From Bradyrhizobium arachidis (GTDB taxonomy: Bacteria > Pseudomonadota > Alphaproteobacteria > Rhizobiales > Xanthobacteraceae): a stretch of 64,000 nucleotides of DNA. The position numbers and the translations under genes were made by a program. How positions within the stretch are numbered: the first letter of the stretch is position 1; each line of letters opens with the position of its first letter. Of the stretch, positions 1 through 8,406 are shown in pieces. A model generated the notes under the pieces. The model saw only the letters and a program-made list of their open reading frames with translations, made no database searches and was not told the origin of the DNA. The stretch is taken from assembly GCF_024758505.1 (NCBI RefSeq), contig NZ_CP077970.1, positions 9,131,501 through 9,195,500 on the forward strand, read 5' to 3'.

Positions 1-1
1 T

Positions 2-2782
2 CTCATTGCGAGCCGCAGCGAAGAGGAGCGATCCAAGGAACAGGAGAAACTCGTTCGTAGGTTGAATGAAATCTCCGCCGTGACCGAGAGTCTGAGGGTC
101 ACGGGCACGGCCGAAGCAAGATTCGCCAATCTGACCGAGATCGAAGGCAAGATCGCAACCGAGCTAAAAGCGCTGGACGGCGCTGTCGCGCAGCGCCTGC
201 GACTGAGCGCGCAAAGGCAGGCCGCGGTCGCGGATCTTGCCGTCGTCGAGACCAAGTTCCAGAACGCCTTGGAGCCTTTGGTGGACGACGCCGGCTTCAA
301 CCTCGTCACCACCAGCGAGGAGGTGACGGCCAAGAGCAAGGAGGCGATCATAGGCCTGATCGAGGGCGGGGTGAATGCCTTGCAGGCGCTGCTGACGCTG
401 CGCGCCGATGGCAATCTGGCGGCGAGCCTGTTGCGCGAAGCGGCGCACGTCGACGATCCGGCCTTGATTCAGCCCATCCGCGAGCGGTTCTCGGCTGCAG
501 CGGCCGCGATCGAGAAGGGTCTCGCGGCGCTACCTCAGTCGAACGAGAACAAGCGGCTGCACGAGGTGAGCAAGTCATTGATTGCGCTCGGCCGCGGCGT
601 GGACAACGTTTTCCAAGTCCGGTCGCAGGAACTCCGAGCCCCCGTCGAGACGCGGCACTCGTTCCAGATCAAGCGCGAAGACATGACGGCGGCGGTGGAG
701 TTGGCGTACCGCAAACTGTCCGAGACGCTTACGCCGATGGTGGACGACGCCGGCTTCGACCTCGTCACCACCAGCGAGGAGGTGACGGCCAAGAGCACGA
801 AGTCGATCACCGGCTTGGTCGAGGGTGGGGCGAACACCTTGCAGGTGCTACTGACGCTGCGCGCCGAGGGCAACCTGGCAGCGGGCCTGCTGAATGCGGC
901 CGCCGGCGTCCCTGATCCCACTTCACTCAAGCCGCTCCAGGAACGCTTCGTCGCGGCCGCGAGCCGCGCAGAGAAGCTGCTCGCACGGCTTCCGGCCGCG
1001 GCTTACGGCGATACGCTCAAGGGCCTCACGGAAAAGCTGATCGCGTTTGGCACCTCCACAGAAAATATCTTCAACTTGCGACGCGAGGAGTTGCGCCAGA
1101 TCGCGGTTGCTCAGGCGTCGTTGCAGACCAGCAACGCGCTCGTCCTGCGTCTCGGCAAGGAGGTGGCGGAACTCGTCCTGACTGCCCAGAACAGCAGCGA
1201 TGCCGCAGCGGTCCGCACCGCCCAGGCCATCCGCGATGGCCGGCTCCTGCTTCTCCTCATCACTGCTCTGAGCGTGTTGGGCGCAATCGTGATCGCGGTG
1301 TTGTATGTGGTGCCCCGAGTCGTGAGCCCTATTGAGAACATTACAGCGGCGATGAGCGGCCTTGCTGCGGGCGACACGTCGATCGATGTGCCGGAGCGCG
1401 ACCGCAGCGACGAGATCGGCCGAATGGCAGACGCGCTCGGCGTCTTCCGGGACACGGCTATCGAGGTGCAGCGATCGAACCTAAGGGAGATTCGGGAAGG
1501 CCGCCGGCGGTTGTCAGTCGCGATCGAGAGCATCTCCGAGGCCTTCTCGCTCTACGATGGCGAGGATCGCCTTGTCATTAGCAACAACAAGTATCGAACG
1601 CTCCTCTACCCAGGCGACGGCTCCGTAGAGATATCGCCCGGCATGACGTTCGAAAGCATCATTCGACGCGCCGCTGAGCGCGGCTACATCAGGGACGCCG
1701 ACGGCCGGGTCGATGAGTGGGTTCGCGAACGCATGGCGCTTCACCAGGAACCGAGTGGCCCGCAGGTCCAGCACCGAGGCGACGGCCGCTGGATCCTGGT
1801 CAGCGAGCGCAAGACCGACGACGGTAGCACGGTGGCCGTATACTCGGACGTCACAGAGTTGAAACAGCGCGAGACTCAGTTGGCAGACAAATCTCGGGCG
1901 CTAGAGCAGCTCTCAAACCAGCTCGCGAAATACCTATCGCCCCAAGTATACGAGTCTATCTTCACCGGAAAACAGGAAGTCAAAATCGCGAGTCGCCGGA
2001 AAGAGCTGACCGTCTTCTTTTCGGACATCGCGGGCTTCACCGAGACGACGGATCGGCTGGAGTCCGAGGACCTGACCCGGCTGCTGAACCACTATCTGAC
2101 CGAGATGTCGCAGATCGCCCTTTCCTATGGAGCGACTATCGACAAATACGTCGGCGACGCCATCGTCATCTTCTTCGGCGATCCGGAGACACGCGGCGTC
2201 AAAGAGGACGCCCTCGCCTGCGTCGAGATGGCCATCGCCATGCGGAAGAGGATGCTCGAGCTGCAGGACGTATGGCGGACGTCTGGAATCGAAAAGCCCC
2301 TCCGATGCCGGATTGGAATCAACACGGGGTACTGCACCGTCGGAAACTTCGGCAGTGAGGATCGGATGGACTACACCATCATCGGCGGCGGCGTAAATCT
2401 CGCCTCTCGGCTTGAGGCTGCCGCCACCCCAGGCGAGATCCTCATATCCTTTGAAACCTACGCGAATGTTCGCGACCAGATCCATTGTGAGGAGCGTGGG
2501 CACATTTCTGTCAAGGGCATCGCCTACCCCGTCGCGACCTATCAGGTCGTCGACGCCTATGAGAACCTCGGCACCGAGCGCCTGTTCATGCACGAGGAAC
2601 GCCCCAACCTGAGACTCGACCTCAATCTCGACGCGATGTCTGCCAGTGATCGAGACCATGCGGCCATCGTGTTACGCGAGGCCTTGAATCGATTGTCTGC
2701 GCTCGACCAAGCTTCCACGCCGGGACCACAGGAGACGAAGCAAGTCGCGTCCGCTCAGAACGACCCGCCAAAGGTGGAATAA
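2..2782 (+). CDS. class III adenylate cyclase, membrane sensor, 5' partial
   Basis: Predicted to make cAMP in response to a periplasmic or membrane signal. Numbering from the TTG at 62, one membrane segment lies at about 394-419, followed by HAMP (about 420-470), a PAS-like segment (about 485-600) and the cyclase domain. All six class III residues are visible: metal Asp655 and Asp699, adenine-selecting Lys695 and Asp770, and transition-state Asn779 and Arg783, so adenylate rather than guanylate is favoured. The frame is open to the left edge with no stop, so the true start and a first membrane helix are probably upstream. Residues about 73-160 and 226-314 are a duplicated sensor segment, still near-identical in DNA at their cores. 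Confidence 0.93.
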   Translation, partial: LIASRSEEERSKEQEKLVRRLNEISAVTESLRVTGTAEARFANLTEIEGKIATELKALDGAVAQRLRLSAQRQAAVADLAVVETKFQNALEPLVDDAGFNLVTTSEEVTAKSKEAIIGLIEGGVNALQALLTLRADGNLAASLLREAAHVDDPALIQPIRERFSAAAAAIEKGLAALPQSNENKRLHEVSKSLIALGRGVDNVFQVRSQELRAPVETRHSFQIKREDMTAAVELAYRKLSETLTPMVDDAGFDLVTTSEEVTAKSTKSITGLVEGGANTLQVLLTLRAEGNLAAGLLNAAAGVPDPTSLKPLQERFVAAASRAEKLLARLPAAAYGDTLKGLTEKLIAFGTSTENIFNLRREELRQIAVAQASLQTSNALVLRLGKEVAELVLTAQNSSDAAAVRTAQAIRDGRLLLLLITALSVLGAIVIAVLYVVPRVVSPIENITAAMSGLAAGDTSIDVPERDRSDEIGRMADALGVFRDTAIEVQRSNLREIREGRRRLSVAIESISEAFSLYDGEDRLVISNNKYRTLLYPGDGSVEISPGMTFESIIRRAAERGYIRDADGRVDEWVRERMALHQEPSGPQVQHRGDGRWILVSERKTDDGSTVAVYSDVTELKQRETQLADKSRALEQLSNQLAKYLSPQVYESIFTGKQEVKIASRRKELTVFFSDIAGFTETTDRLESEDLTRLLNHYLTEMSQIALSYGATIDKYVGDAIVIFFGDPETRGVKEDALACVEMAIAMRKRMLELQDVWRTSGIEKPLRCRIGINTGYCTVGNFGSEDRMDYTIIGGGVNLASRLEAAATPGEILISFETYANVRDQIHCEERGHISVKGIAYPVATYQVVDAYENLGTERLFMHEERPNLRLDLNLDAMSASDRDHAAIVLREALNRLSALDQASTPGPQETKQVASAQNDPPKVE

Positions 2783-2839
2783 CGGCGCGCTTAGCGCAGA
2801 GCACGAACCGACACCACTTGCCGCCCCCGATCAGAACAC

Positions 2840-3535
2840 TTAGTTCTTGCTGGTTTTCAGGTGTTCTTCCGCTGCGGCGAAACCGCTCTTGGCCTTGAGT
2901 GTCAAAGCCGTCGGGTGCGGCTTCCATTCGGAAACCAGTTTTTCTGCATTCTCGAGCTCCGGCTTGGACAGCATTGAGCCAAACTCGTCCACATTCTTCT
3001 TGGGAGCAATTTTCGAGAGTTTGAAATAGGCATACGACAAGGACCGATCTTTTGGCACGCCTTTTCCAGCGGAATACACGCGGGACAGACTAAAGAGGGC
3101 GTTGGGATATCCCTGATCGCCCGCCATCTTCCACCATTTCAGCGCCTCTTCTGAATTTCCCTGTTTGTCATACAGATTGGCGACATCGTGCTGGGCCAGC
3201 GCATAACCGGCTTTGGCGGACACAAGCTTGTATTTCAAGGCTTGACCCGAATCCAATGCGACAATGCCCGCGCCTTGCCCGTCATAGTAACAACCCAGCT
3301 TATAGGCTCCGAGCGGGTCGCCGGCCGCAGTCGATTTTTGAAACCACTCGAATGCCTGCCTGGGATCCTGTTCCGTGCCGATGCCATTATTGTACATCAT
3401 GCCCACATGGTATTGCGCCTCGGCATCTCCTTTATTGGCCAACGCCACCATCGCCTTAAGGGTGTCCGCGTCATTCGCATGGGCGGGCATTGAGAAGAGC
3501 AAGAGGCACGAAAAAGCCAGGGCAACAAGCTTCAT
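2840..3535 (-). CDS. secreted Sel1-repeat (TPR-like) protein
   Basis: A 231-residue exported protein. A signal peptide covers residues 1-20 (hydrophobic core, then AHA cleavage site), followed by three to four Sel1-type helical repeats with the typical AEAQYHVGMMYNNGIG and ALFSLSRVYSAGKGV signatures. Sel1 proteins usually act as scaffolds for protein-protein contacts in the envelope; the partner is unknown. I chose the ATG at 3535 over an in-frame start 42 bases upstream because it begins the signal peptide and has GGGA about seven bases before it. It is convergent with the cyclase gene. Confidence 0.85.
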   Translation of the reverse strand: MKLVALAFSCLLLFSMPAHANDADTLKAMVALANKGDAEAQYHVGMMYNNGIGTEQDPRQAFEWFQKSTAAGDPLGAYKLGCYYDGQGAGIVALDSGQALKYKLVSAKAGYALAQHDVANLYDKQGNSEEALKWWKMAGDQGYPNALFSLSRVYSAGKGVPKDRSLSYAYFKLSKIAPKKNVDEFGSMLSKPELENAEKLVSEWKPHPTALTLKAKSGFAAAEEHLKTSKN

Positions 3536-3688
3536 GTCAAATTCCCAATGGGGTTTGAACCGTTGTATCTTGGTCATTCAGAACGGAAATAGGTTCGCTG
3601 CGGGAGGGGAAATGGGGCTGCGGCATTTTCGCGAATACGCGCTTGCGACCGCGACTGATCTCGTGATGTCGAACCGGATACTCCCGCA

Positions 3689-4480
3689 ATGAGCGATTGG
3701 CTGCACAATCTGCCGGTGCCGTGGATGGCGCTGGTGATTTTTGGCTTCACTTATCTGCTGGCCGCTTCGATCTACGCCGTGGTTGCGAGGCTTGCGACGG
3801 AGAAGCGCGCGGCATCGTTCAAGGCGATTTCGCCGGGCATGCTGCCGGTGCTCGGCATCATCTTCGGCCTGTTCGTCGCGTTCACGGCCGCGCAGGTCTG
3901 GGGCGACAGCGACCGCGCCAGCGCGGCCGTAAGCCGCGAGGCCAGCGCTCTGCGCAGCGCCGTGCTGCTCGGCGCCGGACTGCCGGCAGAGACGGAGGCC
4001 AGGCTGCAAGGCTACGTGCGCGCCTATGTCGAACAGGCCGCAACCGTGGAATGGCCGATGATGGCCCGGCATGCGGCATCGCTCAAGGCGGCGCCGCCCG
4101 CGCTCGCCGACGCCTTGCAGCTCGTCATCACCATGACGCCGCGGGGCGCGGGCCAGCAGACCGCGCAACGCGAGATCGTCACCGCCCTCGAACAGGCGCT
4201 CGATGCGCGCCGGCAGCGGATCATCATCAGCATGGCCGCTGTCAATCCGGTGAAGTGGTGGTGCCTATATCTGCAGGCCGCGTGCGCCTTGCTGGTGATC
4301 GGCCTCGTCCATTGCGACAATCGCCTCGCGGCGTCGATTGCGATGGGCCTGTTCGCAACCGGTGTCGCCGCCTCAGTACTGCTGATCGCCGCACATGACC
4401 GTCCCTTCACGGGCGAGATCTCGATCACCCCGGAGCCGCTGCTTCAGATCATGCCGGATGCGCCGCCGAAGCGGGGCTGA
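3689..4480 (+). CDS. DUF4239 (bestrophin-like) membrane protein
   Basis: A 263-residue protein with four predicted membrane segments: about 12-32, 50-70, 188-206 and 212-232. The N-terminal pair is separated from the C-terminal pair by a soluble, Ala- and Arg-rich helical region. This layout and the GLFVAFTAAQVW segment match the DUF4239 family, sometimes called bestrophin-like; no transport activity is established for it. The ribosome site is weak (GGATA). The last 32 bases overlap the convergent PhnB-like gene. Function is not assigned beyond the family. Confidence 0.75.
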   Translation: MSDWLHNLPVPWMALVIFGFTYLLAASIYAVVARLATEKRAASFKAISPGMLPVLGIIFGLFVAFTAAQVWGDSDRASAAVSREASALRSAVLLGAGLPAETEARLQGYVRAYVEQAATVEWPMMARHAASLKAAPPALADALQLVITMTPRGAGQQTAQREIVTALEQALDARRQRIIISMAAVNPVKWWCLYLQAACALLVIGLVHCDNRLAASIAMGLFATGVAASVLLIAAHDRPFTGEISITPEPLLQIMPDAPPKRG

Positions 4481-4871
4481 TCGCGCAGTCGAGCATCCAT
4501 TGCACGCCAAAACGGTCGGTCAGCTTGCCGTAGTAATCGCCCCAGGGCTGGATGCCGAGCGGCGTGGTGATCGTACCGCCTTCGGCTAGCCTCTGGAACA
4601 GCTCCGTCGTCGCTTGCGCGTCGTCCATCATGAGGATGTGGGCGGAGCCGCGCATCGGCTCGGCATCGTCATTGTCGGATGCGTAGAAGCAGATGCCGGG
4701 GCCTTCGAATTTGGCGTGCATGATCTTGCCGCGCATCGCGGGGTTTTTGAGCGGCATTCCCCCCTCGCCATGACGCATCATGTGCGTCACTTGGCCGAGG
4801 CCGCAGGCGGTGTAGAAGGCGAGCGCCGGCTCGCATTGGGTGGTGAAGAAGAGATAGTTCGACAGTTGCAT
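4449..4871 (-). CDS. PhnB-like VOC-fold protein
   Basis: A 140-residue protein of the VOC (glyoxalase/bleomycin-resistance) fold, PhnB or 3-demethylubiquinone-methyltransferase-like subgroup. The N-terminal NYLFFTTQCEPALAFYTACG is the usual first beta-alpha unit, and the C-terminal GDYYGKLTDRFGVQWML is the subgroup signature. Members are mostly of unknown substrate; the methyltransferase name is historical. A GGGAG ribosome site lies eight bases before ATG. It is transcribed in the same direction as the TetR gene upstream, with 24 bases between them, so the two may be one unit and the VOC protein part of that response. Confidence 0.85.
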   Translation of the reverse strand: MQLSNYLFFTTQCEPALAFYTACGLGQVTHMMRHGEGGMPLKNPAMRGKIMHAKFEGPGICFYASDNDDAEPMRGSAHILMMDDAQATTELFQRLAEGGTITTPLGIQPWGDYYGKLTDRFGVQWMLDCAISPASAAHPA

Positions 4872-4895
4872 GTACCGCGCTCCCGTTTGTGTTGA

Positions 4896-5477
4896 TCAGG
4901 CCTCAGCACAGGCGTTCAGCGCCGCCACGCGGCAGGCCGACGCAATCGCCGCGCTGACCTCCTTGTCGGCAACCGCGCGCGCCATGGTGACGCCGCCGGA
5001 CAGAATCGAGAGCAGCGCCCAGGCGCGGGCGCGTTTCTCTTTGCGCGAGCGGCCCAAGAGTCCGTCGGCGACCGCGTTCACGACGCCCTCAATCGCGGCC
5101 TCGAACACCGTCTTGATCTCTGCATCGGCACGCTGCACCTCGGAAGTCAGGCTCTGAAGTGCGCAGCTCGAACCGAGCTCGCAGACCCGCTTTTGTCCGA
5201 GATAGAAGTCGACGAACACCTCGACCCATTTGGCGCCGTGCTCATCGCGCAAATTCTCCACCGCAACGCGCAGCTCCTCGAGGCCGGCGACGAGCGCCGC
5301 CTTGAAGGCCTCGCCCTTGGACGAAAAGTGCCCGTAGAACGCGCCGGATGTCACCTCGGCCTCCTTGGCGAGGCCATCGACGCCGATGCCGCCATAGCCC
5401 TGGCGGCGGAAGCCGCGGCCGGCAGCAGCAAGCATTCGCGCACGGGCCTCTTCCTTGTGCCCAGCCTTGTAGCGCAT
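4896..5477 (-). CDS. TetR/AcrR family transcriptional repressor
   Basis: A 193-residue one-component repressor. The DNA-binding helix-turn-helix is at residues 10-55, with the characteristic VTSGAFYGHFSSKGEAFKAAL recognition region. The C-terminal ligand domain resembles the AcrR-like group with a CALQSL segment. The ribosome site is AGGGA six bases before the ATG. It is divergent from a tautomerase gene. The shared intergenic region carries three copies of a near-perfect 14-base palindrome, one close to its own start, which predicts autoregulation and control of the tautomerase. Confidence 0.9.
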   Translation of the reverse strand: MRYKAGHKEEARARMLAAAGRGFRRQGYGGIGVDGLAKEAEVTSGAFYGHFSSKGEAFKAALVAGLEELRVAVENLRDEHGAKWVEVFVDFYLGQKRVCELGSSCALQSLTSEVQRADAEIKTVFEAAIEGVVNAVADGLLGRSRKEKRARAWALLSILSGGVTMARAVADKEVSAAIASACRVAALNACAEA

Positions 5478-5493
5478 GATCGGGTCCCTTTAC

Positions 5494-5572
5494 ATAACGA
5501 TCGTGATTTTATGCTTGACAGCATGCGCCCCACGTGCGATTGCCATCACGATCGTTATATAACGATCGCAAT
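5494..5572. promoter_or_regulatory. three-site TetR operator cluster
   Basis: Three 14-base sites fit the palindrome ATAACGATCGTTAT: 5494-5507 (ATAACGATCGTGAT), 5545-5558 (ATCACGATCGTTAT) and 5559-5572 (ATAACGATCGCAAT). The last two abut, so 5549-5568 is a perfect 20-base palindrome. The distance between the first two centres is 51 bases, about five helical turns. The position between the TetR gene and the divergent tautomerase makes these the likely operators. The pattern is direct observation; binding is inference. Confidence 0.8.
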
Positions 5573-5628
5573 CTTATCGCAAGCGATCGCGCAAGCGTTC
5601 GCGTGCTGACATCAAGGGAGCATCAGTC

Positions 5629-6054
5629 ATGCCGATCAACGTCCTTGCCACCGATGGCATTCTCAGCGCGGCCGCACAGCAACAGGTGTTTGCTGAATTG
5701 ACGGACTCGTTTCTCAGGCATCATGACCTCACGGGAAATCCGTTCATCACGCCGAATGTGATTGGCGAGATCAACACCATCCCGAAGGGCCGGTCGTTCG
5801 CCGGCGGCGCAGCAAACGACATCGTCGTGGTGGAGCTGAAGGTGCCGTCCTTCGCGCTGGCAACGCCGGCGCAGAAGGCGGGCTTCATCGCTGATGCCAC
5901 CGAGATCGTATTCAAGGCGGCCGGCGGCAAACATCCGCGTGAGCGCATCTTCGTCAACATGGTCTATGCGGTGGACGGCCTCTGGGGCATCGGCGGCAAA
6001 GCCTACACCAATGCCGAGCTCGGCGAAGCGGTGAGCCTGGCGAGCGTCGCGTAG
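5629..6054 (+). CDS. tautomerase-superfamily protein (141 aa)
   Basis: A 141-residue protein beginning Met-Pro-Ile, leaving an N-terminal Pro as the catalytic base expected in the tautomerase superfamily. The sequence looks like two fused beta-alpha-beta units: the FITPNVIGEINTIPKG region and the ERIFVNMVYAVDGLWGIGGK region. The substrate is unknown. GGGAG lies nine bases before the ATG. It is divergent from the TetR gene across the triple operator and probably repressed by it. No partner enzyme follows in the same direction. Confidence 0.8.
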   Translation: MPINVLATDGILSAAAQQQVFAELTDSFLRHHDLTGNPFITPNVIGEINTIPKGRSFAGGAANDIVVVELKVPSFALATPAQKAGFIADATEIVFKAAGGKHPRERIFVNMVYAVDGLWGIGGKAYTNAELGEAVSLASVA

Positions 6055-6130
6055 AGATCGGCCAACATGGAAATGCCGGCGTCGTCCGCGCGGCGCCGGC
6101 GCCGATTTGCGCTCAGCCTGACAAGGCTGC

Positions 6131-6982
6131 TCACGGCACCGATTGCCAGCCCTTGGGGGTCCAGCGCAGCAACCGGTCGGAGAGCGGTTTAGGCGAGCGG
6201 GACATGACGTTCCTGGTCAACGCGCGCAGGGCATCGACCGCGGCACTGGAGTCCTCGCTGGAATAGAGCAGGACGTCGGCCGCCGGCACCGCGACAAGCA
6301 ACACGCCGCCCTGGGCCTTTGCCAGCGGCGCCCAGGAATCGACCAGCGCCAGCCGGCTGGTTTGATAATAGTCGCCGGTCAGGCTGCCGAACTGACCGTG
6401 CGGGATCGCCTTCGCAACCTCTGTCAGAGGCCTCACACCGCGGCGGACATTGGCAATCCCGATGTCGAACGACTGGGTCAGGGTGAGGCCCAACGCGTCG
6501 CGATCCCTATCGTTGAGCAGTCGCACCGTGCGCGGCGAATCGAGCACCGGCACCAAGACCAGCCCTTCGACAAGAGGCCTCGACGGAACCACGGCTTTCA
6601 GCCCAAGCTGTTCCTGGCTTTGCCGGATGTATTCGGCTGATCGAACGACGACGCGAAGGGCCTCTTTGGTCGGCCGATCGCCCTGATTGCGCGTCGCCTC
6701 GACGACACCCCGAATAAAAATGCGAAGCTCCGTAGCGCAGCCGTTCGCATTGGCTTTGCAGAACGCATAGATGCGATCGAGATTGGCTTGAGCGGACCCG
6801 ATCGACAGCGTCAGAGGCGCCTTGATGACGACCTGAACGTCGCGCATCTCCTTGCGCAGCTGTTCGGCGACGAAGGCCGTAAAGCCAGGTTCGTCCGTGG
6901 GCATTTGTGCACTTGCGGGCGCGGCAGCAAACAGGTGAATGGCGGCACACGCAACAGCCAGCCACCGCCACATCCTGTTCAT
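6131..6982 (-). CDS. secreted protein of unknown function, possibly DUF1444-like
   Basis: A 283-residue exported protein: signal peptide residues 1-26 ending in ASA, then an alpha/beta region. The alternation of LVLVPVLDSPRTVRLL and GGVLLVAVPAADVLLYS is reminiscent of DUF1444 (YtpQ-like) proteins, but I cannot confirm that. I chose the ATG at 6982 because it starts the signal sequence; an in-frame ATG 66 bases upstream would bury it. I do not recognise a catalytic motif. It stands alone between the convergent tautomerase and a glycine-zipper gene in the same direction. Confidence 0.65.
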   Translation of the reverse strand: MNRMWRWLAVACAAIHLFAAAPASAQMPTDEPGFTAFVAEQLRKEMRDVQVVIKAPLTLSIGSAQANLDRIYAFCKANANGCATELRIFIRGVVEATRNQGDRPTKEALRVVVRSAEYIRQSQEQLGLKAVVPSRPLVEGLVLVPVLDSPRTVRLLNDRDRDALGLTLTQSFDIGIANVRRGVRPLTEVAKAIPHGQFGSLTGDYYQTSRLALVDSWAPLAKAQGGVLLVAVPAADVLLYSSEDSSAAVDALRALTRNVMSRSPKPLSDRLLRWTPKGWQSVP

Positions 6983-7096
6983 GTGAGGAAAACCCTGCGG
7001 CCACACAGCTGGCGTGACGGGCGTCCATCGCCGGTCATGAGCGCTCATCCAGCGCCGACGTCATTGCTGTGACACCGGCGAACACTCGCCGATCGC

Positions 7097-7408
7097 TCAG
7101 TAGCAATAGCGCGGATCGACCTGGACGTAGTAGCCGTCGGGACGCTGCATATAGCAACCACGCTGATAGGCGTAATAGCCGGAGCGGCGGCGCTCGCCTT
7201 CAGAGGCAATCGCCGCACCCGTGCCCGCGCCGACGACGGCGCCGATCGCAGCGCCGCGGCCGCCGCCCATGGCACCGCCGAGGATTGCGCCGCCGACGCC
7301 GCCGATGATCGCGCCGCCAATGGCGTCCTGTGCCGTGGCTTCATGCACCGGCATCGCCATCGCCATCGCAACCGTCAGACACGCCGCAATTCCAAGACCT
7401 CGAAGCAT
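7097..7408 (-). CDS. glycine-zipper envelope protein
   Basis: A 103-residue exported protein. A signal peptide (residues 1-27) is followed by a Gly-rich stretch with GxxxG repeats (about 28-65: AIGGAIIGGVGGAILGG and beyond), the glycine-zipper pattern of small outer-membrane or periplasmic proteins. A Tyr-rich tail with two Cys residues follows (RGCYMQRPDGYYVQVDPRYCY is its core). A strong GGAGGA ribosome site lies seven bases before the ATG at 7408, which fixes the start. Likely envelope-associated; function unknown. Confidence 0.8.
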   Translation of the reverse strand: MLRGLGIAACLTVAMAMAMPVHEATAQDAIGGAIIGGVGGAILGGAMGGGRGAAIGAVVGAGTGAAIASEGERRRSGYYAYQRGCYMQRPDGYYVQVDPRYCY

Positions 7409-7536
7409 CTGCCATCCTCCATTGTGAAGCGGCCAGTCATAGCCTCCGCCGCGATTCCAGGCCAGCATATTTGCTCGGCTCGCAGGGACGACCGGCTCAT
7501 GGCGCGCCGGCCCCTCCCGCTGTCGTCCCCCGCATT

Positions 7537-7845
7537 TTACTTCCCGAGCCTGAACGACAGCAGCATGGCATCAGGCGCCTGCTTGAATTCCCTGGTCACG
7601 GCGTCGCGCACGATTGCGGAAAGCTCGGCCAGCGGCTTGGCGTCGTAGACCCGGGGAAATTGCACCGTCACCGAGGTCAGCCGGCCATTGTGCCAGTTGA
7701 ATCCGACCTGCGGCTTGGTGCCGGTCGACTGCTCGAGATCGCTCTCCACCGCCTTGGCCTCCGCAAAGCCTTCCCTGATCGTGCTCACGACATCGCAGGC
7801 GGACAGTGTCAGAGCACAGACGAGAAGCAAGGCGGTTCTAAACAT
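7537..7845 (-). CDS. small lipoprotein of unknown function
   Basis: A 102-residue protein with a lipobox LSAC at residues 14-17 (Cys at 17 after a hydrophobic signal), so lipid-modified and anchored in a membrane. The mature part is a short alpha/beta domain containing QVGFNWHNGRLTSVTVQFP. I do not recognise the family. GGAGG sits seven bases before the ATG at 7845; an in-frame upstream start lacks a signal sequence. The next gene upstream on the same strand starts at 8307, with no clear operon link. Confidence 0.75.
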   Translation of the reverse strand: MFRTALLLVCALTLSACDVVSTIREGFAEAKAVESDLEQSTGTKPQVGFNWHNGRLTSVTVQFPRVYDAKPLAELSAIVRDAVTREFKQAPDAMLLSFRLGK

Positions 7846-7932
7846 CAGGCCTCCATGGCGATGCCGGCAGTCAACTACTGCGTGCATGATGGGCCAACTG
7901 CTGCTGAGTTGACAAGGCCGTGCGATCGGCGC

Positions 7933-8307
7933 CTACGGCTTGAGCCAGCGCTGCACGGCCTCGGCCGTGTCAGCCGGCGTCGTGTTGAAGCAGATGGCGG
8001 CGTCCGGGGCCAGGCGGTGGATGAGGTTGAGCACCTTCTCGAACAGCAGCAGGCGCGTCTTCGGCTCGCGCAATCCGGCGCCGATCAGGATGCAATCGAA
8101 GCGCTCGTCGCGCAGCACCGCCGTGACTACGACTTCCGCAGTTTCGTCGAGGTCGATCAGGCAGCTCGTCACCTCATAGCCGAGATCGCGCAGGCGCAGG
8201 AGCTGCGCCTCGATGTAGGAGCGAACGAGCTCGGGCGTGAGCTGCGGAAAGGTGCTGTAATCCGCACTTCCAGGCTCAATGCCGATCGCAAGCACGCGCT
8301 TGGCCAT
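7933..8307 (-). CDS. conserved hypothetical protein, alpha/beta
   Basis: A 124-residue soluble protein with a Rossmann-like alternation: RVLAIGIEPG at the N terminus, then FDCILIGAGLREP in the middle and a C-terminal amphipathic helix. It resembles a response-regulator-like or nucleotide-binding fold without the phosphoacceptor Asp in the usual place. No signal peptide. TGGAGCG lies before the ATG. It is of a type I associate with Rhizobiales hypothetical proteins; the role is unknown. Confidence 0.65.
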   Translation of the reverse strand: MAKRVLAIGIEPGSADYSTFPQLTPELVRSYIEAQLLRLRDLGYEVTSCLIDLDETAEVVVTAVLRDERFDCILIGAGLREPKTRLLLFEKVLNLIHRLAPDAAICFNTTPADTAEAVQRWLKP

Positions 8308-8406
8308 GCAGCGCTCCAGGTGACATTGTGCGACCGCTGCGCGTGCAGCAGCCTGACTGCCAACGGCGATACGGGCTCCCGGGTTCCCTGTTCCCTGCGC
8401 GCGGTC

